Assembly: GCA_963764235.1 (NCBI GenBank)
Contig: CAVXRO010000012.1
Coordinates: 62,001 to 126,000, forward strand
Direction: 5' to 3'
Source of the DNA: DATFVA01 sp963764235
GTDB lineage: Bacteria; Bacteroidota; Ignavibacteria; Ignavibacteriales; Ignavibacteriaceae
DNA: 64,000 bases
This document shows, one piece after another, positions 18,765-27,700 of this stretch. Every line of letters begins with the position of its first letter. Position 1 is the first letter of the stretch. The notes below the pieces were generated by a model, which ran no database searches, was not told the DNA's origin, and worked only from the letters and a program-made list of their open reading frames with translations. Both the position numbers and the translations under genes were made by a program.

Positions 18765-19367
18765 ATGAAAAAAGATAAAAAAAACAGCGACCAGGAAAAA
18801 GAAGTTACTGATAATACTGAGCAGGTGCAGGATACGCCGGAAATGAATGAGGAGGAAATGGATAAAGACAAAAGAATTGAAGAGCTTGAGAATGAAATTT
18901 CCGATTTAAAAGACAAGCTGCTCAGAAGAGCTGCCGAGTTTGAAAATTATAAAAGAAGAACAGAGAACGATCAGTTGAATCTTCTTAAATATGCAGCCGA
19001 GTCGTTTATTATTAAACTGCTGCCTGTTGTTGACGACTTTGAAAGATCTCTTCAGCATATTGAAAATTCCAGTGATATCGAATCGATCAGGAAGGGTTTA
19101 AAGCTAATATATGACAAGCTCATGAAAGTCCTTGATGACCAGGGAGTGAAGAAAATTGAAGCGGTAGGACAGGCTTTCGATGTAAATTTTCATGAGGCGC
19201 TACTGCAGAGGAAAGCGGATGATGTTGATCCTCATACTGTTCTTGATGAGATAGAGAAAGGTTATATATACAAAGACCGCGTCATCAGGCATACAAAGGT
19301 TGTTGTCAGTGAAGATCAGGAGCATGAGGGAAACGATAACTCAAAAAGTGAAAACAAAGAGGATTAG
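18765..19367 (+). CDS. grpE: Nucleotide exchange factor GrpE
   Basis: A 200-residue co-chaperone that releases ADP from DnaK. The N-terminal ~45 residues are very acidic and disordered, then a long coiled coil (RIEELENEISDLKDKL), the FENYKRRTEND motif, and the C-terminal beta-wing (VGQAFDVNFHEAL, GYIYKDRVIRHTKVVV). It follows hrcA by 17 bases and precedes dnaJ by 9. The matching dnaK is not in this window. Confidence 0.95.
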   Translation: MKKDKKNSDQEKEVTDNTEQVQDTPEMNEEEMDKDKRIEELENEISDLKDKLLRRAAEFENYKRRTENDQLNLLKYAAESFIIKLLPVVDDFERSLQHIENSSDIESIRKGLKLIYDKLMKVLDDQGVKKIEAVGQAFDVNFHEALLQRKADDVDPHTVLDEIEKGYIYKDRVIRHTKVVVSEDQEHEGNDNSKSENKED

Positions 19368-19376
19368 TATTCTTAT

Positions 19377-20513
19377 ATGTCAAAACGAGATTATTACGAA
19401 GTACTGGGTGTAGAGAAAACCGCTTCCAAGGAAGAATTAAAAAAAGCTTACAGGAAACTCGCGATGCAGTATCATCCCGACAGGAATCCGGATGATAAGG
19501 ATGCGGAAGAAAGGTTTAAAGAGGCCGCTGAAGCATATGAAATTTTAAGCCACGATGAAAAACGGGCTAATTATGACAGGTTCGGACACGCAGGTATGAG
19601 AGGAGGACAGCAGGGATTCTCAGATATCAACGATATTTTCTCCCACTTCTCTGATATTTTCGGCGGCGGATCAATATTCGATGATTTCTTCGGGGGAGGA
19701 CAAAGGAGAACCAGACGGCGCACGGGAGGAACTCCCGGTTCCGATCTGCGTGTTACGCTGCAGCTTACCCTGGAAGAGATTGCTGAAGGAACTACTAAGA
19801 AACTAAAGATTAAGAAGCAGGTTAAATGCGATCAATGCGGCGGAACAGGTGCCGAGGAAGGAACATCCAAAAATACCTGTCCTGTATGCCACGGAACCGG
19901 TGAGATGAAGACGGTATCAAGATCGGTATTTGGTCAGTTTGTAAATATTACAACTTGCAGTAACTGCAATGGCGAAGGCACCGTGATCGATAAACCCTGC
20001 AAAAAGTGTATGGGAGATGGAAGAGTACAGGAAGATGTAAATATCAAAATTGATGTTCCGGCGGGAGTAAGCGACGGAAATTATATGACTATGCGCAGTG
20101 ATGGTAATGCCGGTAAACGCGGAGGTCCCGCAGGAGATCTGATTGTCGTTTTCAAGGAAATTCAGCATGAATATTTCCTCCGTGAGGGTGATGACATTTT
20201 ATATGATCTCTATGTAAGTTTCCCTGAAGCTGCACTAGGCGGCGAGGTAGAAGTACCTACCCTTGATGGAAAGGCTAAATTAAAGATTGATTCAGGAACA
20301 CCCTCGGGCAAACTGCTCAAGATGAGGTCTAAAGGAATAAATCATCTTAATCATTCAGGACGAGGTGACCAGATTGTAAGAGTTAATATTGCTGTGCCGA
20401 AAAAACTCAATTCAAAGGAAAAAGAACTGCTGAAAGAGCTGTTGAAAAGTCCTAATGTCAAAGCATCCTCCGGTTCCGAAGAAAAGAATTTCTTCAAGCG
20501 ATTCGGTTTATGA
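19377..20513 (+). CDS. dnaJ: Chaperone protein DnaJ
   Basis: A 378-residue type I J-protein. The J domain (residues 1-70) carries HPD in MQYHPDRNPDD. A Gly/Phe-rich linker (~75-130) follows, then the zinc domain with four CxxCxGxG-type repeats (CDQCGGTG, CPVCHGTG, CSNCNGEG, CKKCMGDG), and the substrate-binding C-terminal beta domain (LTLDG-type strand VEVPTLDGKAKLKI). It stimulates DnaK and binds unfolded clients. Complete and standard; last gene of the heat-shock cluster. Confidence 0.96.
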   Translation: MSKRDYYEVLGVEKTASKEELKKAYRKLAMQYHPDRNPDDKDAEERFKEAAEAYEILSHDEKRANYDRFGHAGMRGGQQGFSDINDIFSHFSDIFGGGSIFDDFFGGGQRRTRRRTGGTPGSDLRVTLQLTLEEIAEGTTKKLKIKKQVKCDQCGGTGAEEGTSKNTCPVCHGTGEMKTVSRSVFGQFVNITTCSNCNGEGTVIDKPCKKCMGDGRVQEDVNIKIDVPAGVSDGNYMTMRSDGNAGKRGGPAGDLIVVFKEIQHEYFLREGDDILYDLYVSFPEAALGGEVEVPTLDGKAKLKIDSGTPSGKLLKMRSKGINHLNHSGRGDQIVRVNIAVPKKLNSKEKELLKELLKSPNVKASSGSEEKNFFKRFGL

Positions 20514-20593
20514 TGCATAGTATTCGTGGTATTCTTTTTCTTTTTATGTTATATTCGGTATGAGTTATCAGGATAATAATCGGGACTACGGGG

Positions 20594-21124
20594 GTGTTTG
20601 AAAAACTATCCGGAAAAATCGGGTTTACTGTAACAGAAATTAAAGTACTGTTATTCCTGACTGCAGTGTTTACGGTCGGTTTATTATATAAAGCATATAA
20701 CGCTGATGTAAATAACGCAGATTACAAAAACTTTGATTATACAACAGAAGAAAGACTTTTTGAACAGTCCGGTGAGTCTGAAAATGTAGAATCTGCAGGA
20801 TCATCAGATGATAAATATATTGACTCTAAGCAGGAAGTTTTAGATTTTAACACCAGTAATTTTCATAAAAAAGAAGCTTTAAAGCTTCCCGGCGAAAAGA
20901 CGATAAATATTAATACCGCCGGCATTAAAGATCTGGTACTTCTTCCCGGAATAGGTGAAATAACCGCGCAGAAAATTATTGAATTGAGGAATAAAAAAGG
21001 CCGGTTCACAAACATGGATGAACTAATGGAAGTTAAAGGAATCGGAAAAACCAGATTTAGTAACATTGAAAAATTTCTATATATTGATCAATCAAATTTT
21101 TTCAAAGCTCCGGAGGAAAAATGA
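20594..21124 (+). CDS. ComEA-like helix-hairpin-helix DNA-binding membrane protein
   Basis: A 176-residue protein with an N-terminal transmembrane helix (EIKVLLFLTAVFTVGLLYKAY), a charged linker, and a C-terminal tandem helix-hairpin-helix domain (ININTAGIKDLVLLPGIGE ... LMEVKGIGKTRFSNIEKFL). This is the ComEA layout: a membrane-tethered, non-specific dsDNA binder outside the inner membrane, used in natural transformation. The start is a GTG at 20594. Its stop overlaps the ATG of the next gene (ATGA), so these genes are coupled. ComEA-type proteins without competence also exist, so the role is inferred. Confidence 0.8.
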   Translation: MFEKLSGKIGFTVTEIKVLLFLTAVFTVGLLYKAYNADVNNADYKNFDYTTEERLFEQSGESENVESAGSSDDKYIDSKQEVLDFNTSNFHKKEALKLPGEKTININTAGIKDLVLLPGIGEITAQKIIELRNKKGRFTNMDELMEVKGIGKTRFSNIEKFLYIDQSNFFKAPEEK

Positions 21125-21675
21125 CTAAGCCAGAACCCTGGTATATTCACGCTATACTTTATTTTATTATTGTTGTTTTAGTTGTGATATTAGTTAAAGT
21201 TGCAATTATCGACCCTAAAGATGTGGTGGAAAATGAAAAATATTATAAGCAGGAATCCCACCTGAGAATGAAGAATATCAAGGAAGCCGAGATACTGTGG
21301 AATAAAAAGTATGGACATTATACCGAAAATCTCGATAGTCTCATTAAATTTGTCAAAACTGATCCTATGGTTGACAGCGTAATGAATGCTTTTGATTCAC
21401 TTTCCAGAAGACCTGCCAACCCGTTTGTTTCCTTAACCTCCGGTAATTTTACCCCGGATAGTTTATACAGAACTCCAAAAACTCATTCGCCGTATATTCT
21501 CCAGGTCGATACCTCAGTTTCTGCTGATACCATATATGGTAGAAACAACCAGATCAAAAGGATTGATTCCAGCCTAGTAATAGGCAGCAGGTATTACCTT
21601 GAAGATCCTGATGGCTATGGTTCTATAGGAAGTATTGAAAGCGATGCTCTTAAAAATACAGCATCCTGGGAATAA
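21121..21675 (+). CDS. Single-pass membrane protein in a comEA/pilM-like cluster, unknown function
   Basis: A 184-residue protein: short cytoplasmic N-terminus, one hydrophobic helix (residues ~9-30), then a soluble domain. The stretch after the helix (RMKNIKEAEILWNKKYGHYTE) resembles the region of pseudopilins and minor pilins that follows the N-terminal helix, but there is no G/F-T-L-x-E prepilin cleavage motif. I do not assign a family. It is translationally coupled to the comEA-like gene and followed by a PilM-like gene, so a role in a pilus or DNA-uptake envelope complex is plausible. Confidence 0.6.
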   Translation: MTKPEPWYIHAILYFIIVVLVVILVKVAIIDPKDVVENEKYYKQESHLRMKNIKEAEILWNKKYGHYTENLDSLIKFVKTDPMVDSVMNAFDSLSRRPANPFVSLTSGNFTPDSLYRTPKTHSPYILQVDTSVSADTIYGRNNQIKRIDSSLVIGSRYYLEDPDGYGSIGSIESDALKNTASWE

Positions 21676-21686
21676 TAAAGAATCTG

Positions 21687-22613
21687 ATGACAGGATTTGA
21701 AAACCATGCCGGATTTACATTATCTTCATCCAGACTTCAGTTCGTGGAAATTGTTCAGAAGGAAGACCAGTTTGTCTTAGAGAATGTGGATGAAACATTT
21801 CTTAACGAACCGCTGAACTTAGAACTTGATAAAGAAACAAAAATTAGTGCCCTTTTACAGGGCGCTTTTGATGAGATCCTGGTAAGAAACACGCTTAAAA
21901 GCAGCACAGCCTCGTTCTCCCTTCCGCCTGAAATATTTAAGGTTATACAGCTGCCGTATGATAATACCCTGCTCCACCAGGACCTGATTGAAGAATTCAG
22001 ATGGGAGCTCTCATTAATTTATCCCGATATTAACCCTGCAGACCAGGTGATCCAGTATATTGAAATCGAGAAGAATAGGCTTATAGATCAGAATACATCA
22101 ATAATAATCTCGCTTTCAAGGAAATATGTTAAACTTATAAAAGATTTTTGTGAAAGGAACAGACTTAAGTTAAAGTTTATTGATAATGTGCACCTCGCTT
22201 CTGAAAGGGCTTTAACTGCCACGAATTCCGTCTCGGAAAAAGGATTGATCTTAAGCGTATTCCTGGCCGGGAAACATCTATCGGTTATTTTCTCCTACCA
22301 GGGAAAACCTGTATACTTTAAAGTTCATTACCTCCATAATGCAGGAGAGATTGTAAAACATATAACCTCCGAGCTTGAATCAGCCAGTCATCCGAATATC
22401 AACAGGCAGATGCTTGAATCGGCTTATATCTGCGGTGAGGAACTTTCCGGTTCCATGGTTGAGACTCTCAGAGAAAAACTCGATATTCCCTTTGTCAACT
22501 TCAATCCCTTCGCAAAAATAAAACCAAATCCGAAGCTGTTTGAGAACAGATATTTTTCAGAAAAATTTAACTCGTTTTCTCCTGCAGCAGGACTTGCATT
22601 AAGATTAGCCTGA
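21687..22613 (+). CDS. PilM/actin-ATPase-like protein, divergent
   Basis: A 308-residue protein with the broad layout of PilM/GspL-type actin-fold proteins: an N-terminal strand pair (AGFTLSSSRLQFVEIVQKED), a middle segment (FSLPPEIFKVIQLPYDN, WELSLIYPDINPADQ), then a second lobe (SEKGLILSVFLAGKHLSVIFSYQGKP, YICGEELSG). The PilM reading comes from overall order and not from a decisive motif; the nucleotide-binding loops are poorly conserved. It is 11 bases after the previous gene and ends the cluster. PilM normally sits on the inner face of the type IV pilus assembly complex. Confidence 0.5.
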   Translation: MTGFENHAGFTLSSSRLQFVEIVQKEDQFVLENVDETFLNEPLNLELDKETKISALLQGAFDEILVRNTLKSSTASFSLPPEIFKVIQLPYDNTLLHQDLIEEFRWELSLIYPDINPADQVIQYIEIEKNRLIDQNTSIIISLSRKYVKLIKDFCERNRLKLKFIDNVHLASERALTATNSVSEKGLILSVFLAGKHLSVIFSYQGKPVYFKVHYLHNAGEIVKHITSELESASHPNINRQMLESAYICGEELSGSMVETLREKLDIPFVNFNPFAKIKPNPKLFENRYFSEKFNSFSPAAGLALRLA

Positions 22614-22693
22614 CCCCCTTTAAGATTTTATCATCCATTTCACCCGGCGGTATTTGTTTTATATCTTTTTAATAAAATTTCTGATTAACTTTT

Positions 22694-23248
22694 ATGAGAA
22701 TGAGAATTATTTCCGGTGAATTTAAGGGCAGGCTGATCAGGGTTCCGGATTCAAAACTTATCAGGCCGACTACGGACAGAGTCAGGGAAACCTTCTTCAA
22801 TCTGCTTAATAATCGGCTCTCATTTGAAAATATAAAAGTTCTTGATCTCTATTCGGGTTCCGGATCTCTCGGGCTCGAATGTCTGAGCCGCGGTGCTGCA
22901 TCAGTAGACTTTGTAGAAAAATATTTTACTATATACAAAAATCTGCGGGATAACATCAGCTCATTAAACCTGGAGGCAAAAAGCAGCGTTCATAAAATGG
23001 AAGCTGTAAAATTCACTTCCCTCAGCAATCATCAGCGGTATGATTTAATACTTGCCGATCCTCCCTTCTTCAAAGAAGACATCTATAAAGTGGTTGAAAA
23101 TATTCTAATAAATAGATACCTTGCCAATGACAGTTTCTTATATATCGAGCGTTCCATACAAACAAAATCAAAGGACATAGATAATCTTAAAAGCGAGCCT
23201 TTGAAGATTATAGGAGACACATGTCTCTACCAGGTCGGTTATCAATGA
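22694..23248 (+). CDS. rsmD: 16S rRNA (guanine-966-N2)-methyltransferase RsmD
   Basis: A 184-residue SAM methyltransferase that modifies G966 of 16S rRNA in the small subunit. It begins with the typical MRIISGEFKGR segment (from a Met at 22694 or 22700), then RPTTDRVRETFFNLL, motif I LDLYSGSGSLGLECLSRGA and the catalytic DPPF in ILADPPFF. The length is normal. The following 195 bases to the response regulator hold no convincing gene. Confidence 0.92.
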   Translation: MRMRIISGEFKGRLIRVPDSKLIRPTTDRVRETFFNLLNNRLSFENIKVLDLYSGSGSLGLECLSRGAASVDFVEKYFTIYKNLRDNISSLNLEAKSSVHKMEAVKFTSLSNHQRYDLILADPPFFKEDIYKVVENILINRYLANDSFLYIERSIQTKSKDIDNLKSEPLKIIGDTCLYQVGYQ

Positions 23249-23443
23249 AGTTTTTTACATTTATTTTATTCTTCCGCGGAATAATGTATTCGCAAACGTT
23301 TCTGTGTGAACTTAATTCAATTCCATTCAGTGCTACCTACTTTTCAACCGCACATATCCTTTTTATTGCAGACGGCTATGCCTATGTAGTTGGCACAAAT
23401 AGGGAGACCTTTTGTTAGATAGTGGCTGTCTGAGGCAACCTCT

Positions 23444-24124
23444 TTATTTAATAAACTTATAACCTGCAGTATGAACCGTGACTATATGTTCCGGACTTGA
23501 AGGATCGTCTTCAATTTTCTTTCGGATGGAGAGGATGTAATTATCCACAGTTCTTGTAGTCGGAAAAGCATCATATCCCCAGACATCATCAAGGAATTTA
23601 TCTCGCGTAATAACCTCTCCTTCGTGCTCGACAAAGTATTTCAATATCTTATATTCTGTAGCTGACAATTTGACGGGAGCACCCTTTTTTTCTACCTCCA
23701 TTTTCTTCAGATTCATCGAAATATTTCCGAAGGAATAATCTTCCACCCCGGGAGCAGCAGGCTGTGCTCTCCTTAAAAGTGCTTTTATCCTTGCAAGGAG
23801 TTCCTTCAGACTGAAAGGTTTTGTCATATAATCATCTGCACCGATTTCCAGACCAAGCACCTTATCGATTTCCTCATTCTTGCTCGTCAGCATCAAAATC
23901 GGGACGTTCTTACCGGCCTGCCTCAGATCCTTGCACACCTCAAAACCATCCTTAAGAGGAAGGATCAGATCCAGAAGTATAAGGTCATATTCATTCTGCA
24001 TTGCAAGCGTATAGCCTTTCTGTCCATCTTCAGCTCTGGAAACATCATACTTTTCACCGCATAGACTTTCAGATAAACCTGTCAGCAATGCAGGATCATC
24101 TTCTACAATCAATATTTTTTTCAT
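23444..24124 (-). CDS. OmpR/PhoB-family response regulator
   Basis: A 226-residue two-domain regulator. The receiver (residues 1-120) has the acidic pair EDD, the phospho-acceptor Asp52 (LLDLILPLKDG), Thr in MLTSKNE and Lys in DDYMTKPFSLKEL. The C-terminal winged helix (~130-226) carries RDKFLDDVWGYDAFPTTRTV and a final HTVHTAGYKFI. It follows directly (adjacent base) the sensor kinase gene, which is its obvious partner. Targets are unknown. Confidence 0.93.
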   Translation of the reverse strand: MKKILIVEDDPALLTGLSESLCGEKYDVSRAEDGQKGYTLAMQNEYDLILLDLILPLKDGFEVCKDLRQAGKNVPILMLTSKNEEIDKVLGLEIGADDYMTKPFSLKELLARIKALLRRAQPAAPGVEDYSFGNISMNLKKMEVEKKGAPVKLSATEYKILKYFVEHEGEVITRDKFLDDVWGYDAFPTTRTVDNYILSIRKKIEDDPSSPEHIVTVHTAGYKFIK

Positions 24125-26695
24125 TTAACCCTCCTCTTCTGTTAGAGAAATGCTAATTAAACTCTGATCTTCAAAATACGAGTTTTCATATACTTCAATA
24201 GGGAATTTTAGAATGAAGGCCGTCCCCTCTTCAGGTACACTCTGGACTTCAATCTTACCTTTGTGCGCATCCATGACATGTTTAATAATTGATAATCCCA
24301 GTCCGGTTCCGCTTATCTTCATGTTTCCGGCAATCTGCGAACGGAAGAATGGCTGAAACAGGTTTTTAAGGTCTTCCGGTTTGATCCCTATTCCCTTATC
24401 TCTCACTTCCACACAATAGAAATTCTCGAGCCTGTATGTTGAGACAAAGAGCTCTTTCTGCCCCACAGAAAATTTAATGCCATTTGCAATTACATTTATT
24501 ATTGCTTCCATTACCGCTTCCGGATCAGCAGAAACCATCCAGTTGATTGGACTTATTTTTTTTTCTACAATAAAGCCCTGCATTTTAAGCTGATAATCGA
24601 GGGCTGACAATGTTTTCTCAACAACCGGGTTAAGTGAGGTACTTTCGAAATTATAGTGCCTTGTCCCCTTTTCTATCCATGCAAATCCGAGCACATTATT
24701 TATTAACCGTGTAAGGCGGTCGGTCTCTCCCTCTATTATATTCAGGTAATCTTTCTGTTTTTCCGAAGCCTGTTTATCATTTTTCATCATCTCAGAAAAA
24801 ACTTTGATAGATGCAAGAGGAGTCTTTAGATCGTGGGATACCGTAGATACGAACATCGTCTTCTGTTTGTTCAGCTCTTCAAGTTTTTCTGTCTCAAGAT
24901 TTTTCCGGATTAACTCTTCCTGGAGATAAATCCTGGAAAGTGTCGAGGCAATACTGGAAGCTACATTATTAAGCAGGTCGATATCTTCGATGGTAAACCG
25001 GCCTTCCGATTTTTTTCCACCCAGGACGAGGAATGCATAAATATTTCCATCACCGGTTCTTGCAGGAATGACAAGGTCCATTCCCCATCTTTTAAAAGTA
25101 TCGATATCTGCGGTTTCAATGATCACACCAGACTCAACCTTTGAAGGATCAGCAACAGGATTATTTAATTCCGATTTAAGTCTGGCAGAGTCAAAAGGCA
25201 GTCTTCGTTTGACGAGAAGATCAAAATTACGATGAGCTATCAGCGTGATGTAATTATCCTTAAGCAGGAAAAAGCCGATTTTCTTAACCGGGATAAACTC
25301 CTGGGTTTTCTTTACTACTATTTCCGCCAGATCCGGGACAGTATGTATTTCGGATATATTCCTGATAAAATTTCTTAGTGCTTCTCTGAAATTGTATTGT
25401 ACCCTGAAGAATTTTTTATCAACGTATCGCTGTACTCTCCTCCTTATTGGTTCAAAAAGCAATGCTATGAGAATAGCAGCGATTATTGAGGGTATCTGAT
25501 GATTCAATAATGTTATCTGGCTGCTGATTACCGAAATCAATGCAATATAGATGATGACAAGAAAAAATATTACTATAGAGTAAACAATACTTCTGCTGAT
25601 CAGCAGGTCAATATCCATCAGGTGATATCGGACAATCGCGATTGTGAAAGTTAAAGGGATCGAGAGCATCAGTACTGGTATCAGTATTTCAGGCATCAAA
25701 GTTATGGATGAAGCAATCTGAGGAATCGTCCATAACGCTATGAATGTTAAAGGTCCAATCAGAAAACCTGATATCAGCCATTTAAGCTTCTTTTTTTCTA
25801 CTTTATTTTCTGTCCTGAAATATGAAACAAAAAATATTGAAATTGCGGCTACTATGTTAAATATTGCGAGGATACGGTTCAGCATAAAGACCGAAAGGTA
25901 ATTATCTATGCCTGGTTGAGCTGGCTGAGGAAGCATCCTGATAAAAAAGTACGTGTTTATACCTGCTATCAGGATACCCGCAGTATAAATTCCCAATATC
26001 AGGTAATTGAACCGTTTCTCCCTGTCCTTGGGGAATGCAAGCGAGAAATGAAAAAAGGCTGCCGGAGTCAGTACATAGGATAAATGAAATACAGACCTGG
26101 CAGCAATACCTAAAACCAGGGGATAGGTAGTATATTTTCCCCATGTTGTAAGAAGCATGACAGCGATTCCGATACTTCCCCAGTGAAATATTTTAGCGGC
26201 TCTTAATTCAGGACAATTAAGCAGCACAAATATTCCGAAAGCTATGAATAAAAATCCGGCCGCGCTGTTAGAAACAATGAAAGGCAGAGTATAAAATTCA
26301 ACCAGTTCTGTCTGAGCAGAGCTCTTACTGCCGTTATGTAAATAATCAATTGAAATTTTATCGCCGATGGATTTACTGTCAACATAAATCTCAAGTCCCT
26401 CTCTCCCTGAAAAATGGAGTCCATTAAAGGAGATAAGTGTATCTCCGGGCTGTATTCCCTTTACCAGGTCAGTATTTCTATCAGCAGTAAAAATTCCATT
26501 ATTATTAATTACAGAGAATGGTAAATCAGCCTTCTGACTCAGATGGACGATTCCTATTATGCAGAAGAAGAAGAAGAATGCGTCAAGGAGTAAAAACGAA
26601 CGAACCTGCCAGTCTAACTTTTTCAAGTGTATCCCCCGATACAGATTCCTGATAATATTTGAGTTCAATTTAATTCTAACATAGTTCATTAGCAA
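24125..26695 (-). CDS. Multi-domain membrane sensor histidine kinase
   Basis: An 856-residue kinase. In order: one N-terminal helix (SFLLLDAFFFFFCIIGIV); a PDZ-like segment (GIQPGDTLISFNGLHFSG, ~75-125) predicted outside; about eight further membrane helices (~135-410); a cytosolic linker (FEPIRRRVQRYVDKKFFR); a GAF-like domain (~440-585); a coiled coil; the HisKA domain with the phospho-acceptor His621 (STVSHDLKTPLA); and the HATPase domain (N box NVIANGIKFS, DKGIGI, GTGLGLSI). The PDZ-plus-7TM front end with GAF resembles Bacteroidota/Chlorobi kinases of unknown signal. It is transcribed with the response regulator. The ATG at 26695 is the first in a long open frame; Met3 is an equal choice. 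Confidence 0.88.
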   Translation of the reverse strand: MLMNYVRIKLNSNIIRNLYRGIHLKKLDWQVRSFLLLDAFFFFFCIIGIVHLSQKADLPFSVINNNGIFTADRNTDLVKGIQPGDTLISFNGLHFSGREGLEIYVDSKSIGDKISIDYLHNGSKSSAQTELVEFYTLPFIVSNSAAGFLFIAFGIFVLLNCPELRAAKIFHWGSIGIAVMLLTTWGKYTTYPLVLGIAARSVFHLSYVLTPAAFFHFSLAFPKDREKRFNYLILGIYTAGILIAGINTYFFIRMLPQPAQPGIDNYLSVFMLNRILAIFNIVAAISIFFVSYFRTENKVEKKKLKWLISGFLIGPLTFIALWTIPQIASSITLMPEILIPVLMLSIPLTFTIAIVRYHLMDIDLLISRSIVYSIVIFFLVIIYIALISVISSQITLLNHQIPSIIAAILIALLFEPIRRRVQRYVDKKFFRVQYNFREALRNFIRNISEIHTVPDLAEIVVKKTQEFIPVKKIGFFLLKDNYITLIAHRNFDLLVKRRLPFDSARLKSELNNPVADPSKVESGVIIETADIDTFKRWGMDLVIPARTGDGNIYAFLVLGGKKSEGRFTIEDIDLLNNVASSIASTLSRIYLQEELIRKNLETEKLEELNKQKTMFVSTVSHDLKTPLASIKVFSEMMKNDKQASEKQKDYLNIIEGETDRLTRLINNVLGFAWIEKGTRHYNFESTSLNPVVEKTLSALDYQLKMQGFIVEKKISPINWMVSADPEAVMEAIINVIANGIKFSVGQKELFVSTYRLENFYCVEVRDKGIGIKPEDLKNLFQPFFRSQIAGNMKISGTGLGLSIIKHVMDAHKGKIEVQSVPEEGTAFILKFPIEVYENSYFEDQSLISISLTEEEG

Positions 26696-27043
26696 TAAAT
26701 GATTTTGTACAAACCGGCTAAATTGCGGCGTTTTCTAAAGATCCCGTCAAATAGAACTCCGCTCATCAGCCGTTTTCCTTCTAAACATGGGGAAAAAGGA
26801 TGAGAAAATTGTCAAAAAATTGTCAAATATTTCTGGAAATAATATAAGTGGTATTGTAATGATGTGAGAAAGGGGAAAAACCTTCAATCTATAGACGCAG
26901 GCGACTCTCATTCATATGCTGTTTTCCTGCATATGTTTTATTTCTTCATACTTTGGTCCGGGCCAGATTATATTTTTCGAATAATGTAAAAAATTTTATT
27001 TTACACTTAGTAATTTTCTAACGTTTACTCCCGAGGGAATTGT
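26696..27043. promoter_or_regulatory. Divergent intergenic region between sensor kinase and coaD
   Basis: This 348-base spacer separates two divergent genes and should contain both promoters. Visible structures: a direct repeat AAAATTGTCAA spaced 12 bases (about 26804-26827), an inverted repeat CATATGC/GCATATG (26913-26919, 26929-26935), and an AT-rich inverted repeat TGTAAAA/TTTTACA (26985-26991, 26999-27005). No gene is visible. Which, if any, of these is an operator cannot be told. Confidence 0.4.
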
Positions 27044-27523
27044 ATGAAAAAAGTAATCTATCCTGGCACATTTGATCCCGTTACCTACGGTCATATCGAT
27101 ATAATAAAAAGAGCAATAGAACTGTTCGACGCAATTGTGGTTACAGTTGCTGTTAATCCCGGTAAAACTCCCCTTTTCTCACTTGGTGAGAGAGTGTATA
27201 TGCTGAAAGAAAGTTTAAAAGATTATAATAACATTATCGTCGACTCTTTTGATGGATTGGTGGTTGATCATGCACACCAGGTTGGGGCATTAGGAATTAT
27301 CAGGGGTTTGCGTGCGGTTAGCGATTTTGAATATGAGTTTCAGATGGCTCTGATGAACAGAAAGCTTGCGAAAGATATCGCAACGATTTTTCTGATGCCC
27401 GGGGAGAGATATACTTACCTTAATTCTTCCATAATACGCAATCTGGCAGGACTCCACAGCGACGTCAGCGAATTTGTTCCGCCGGTGGTTGCAGAAGCAC
27501 TTAAAAAGAAGTTCAAACGTTGA
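27044..27523 (+). CDS. coaD: Phosphopantetheine adenylyltransferase
   Basis: A 159-residue nucleotidyltransferase of coenzyme A synthesis that joins 4'-phosphopantetheine to AMP from ATP. Key motifs: YPGTFDPVTYGHIDII (Thr9, His17 of the HxGH-type T/HxGH loop) and RGLRAVSDFEYEFQMALMNR, with the C-terminal YLNSSIIRNLA. Length and motifs match the bacterial hexameric enzyme. A ribosome site GAGGG precedes the ATG. Confidence 0.95.
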   Translation: MKKVIYPGTFDPVTYGHIDIIKRAIELFDAIVVTVAVNPGKTPLFSLGERVYMLKESLKDYNNIIVDSFDGLVVDHAHQVGALGIIRGLRAVSDFEYEFQMALMNRKLAKDIATIFLMPGERYTYLNSSIIRNLAGLHSDVSEFVPPVVAEALKKKFKR

Positions 27524-27700
27524 TTTTCCGGTTAATGAGTTCTACGCCAAAAAGCGAATGAGTTCTTAGTTGATAAGGCACAATTCTTAATCTTTGCATT
27601 CTAAATTTCTTATCGTATATTTCACCTGGTTTAGCAAACACACACTACAATTTTATTCCAGCTCATTTTAACAATTTTTTCTTAAGAAAGGAGCATAATA

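Noticed and set aside
23221..23418. A 65-codon frame after rsmD
   Set aside because: It overlaps rsmD, has no ribosome site and no recognisable composition; treated as non-coding.
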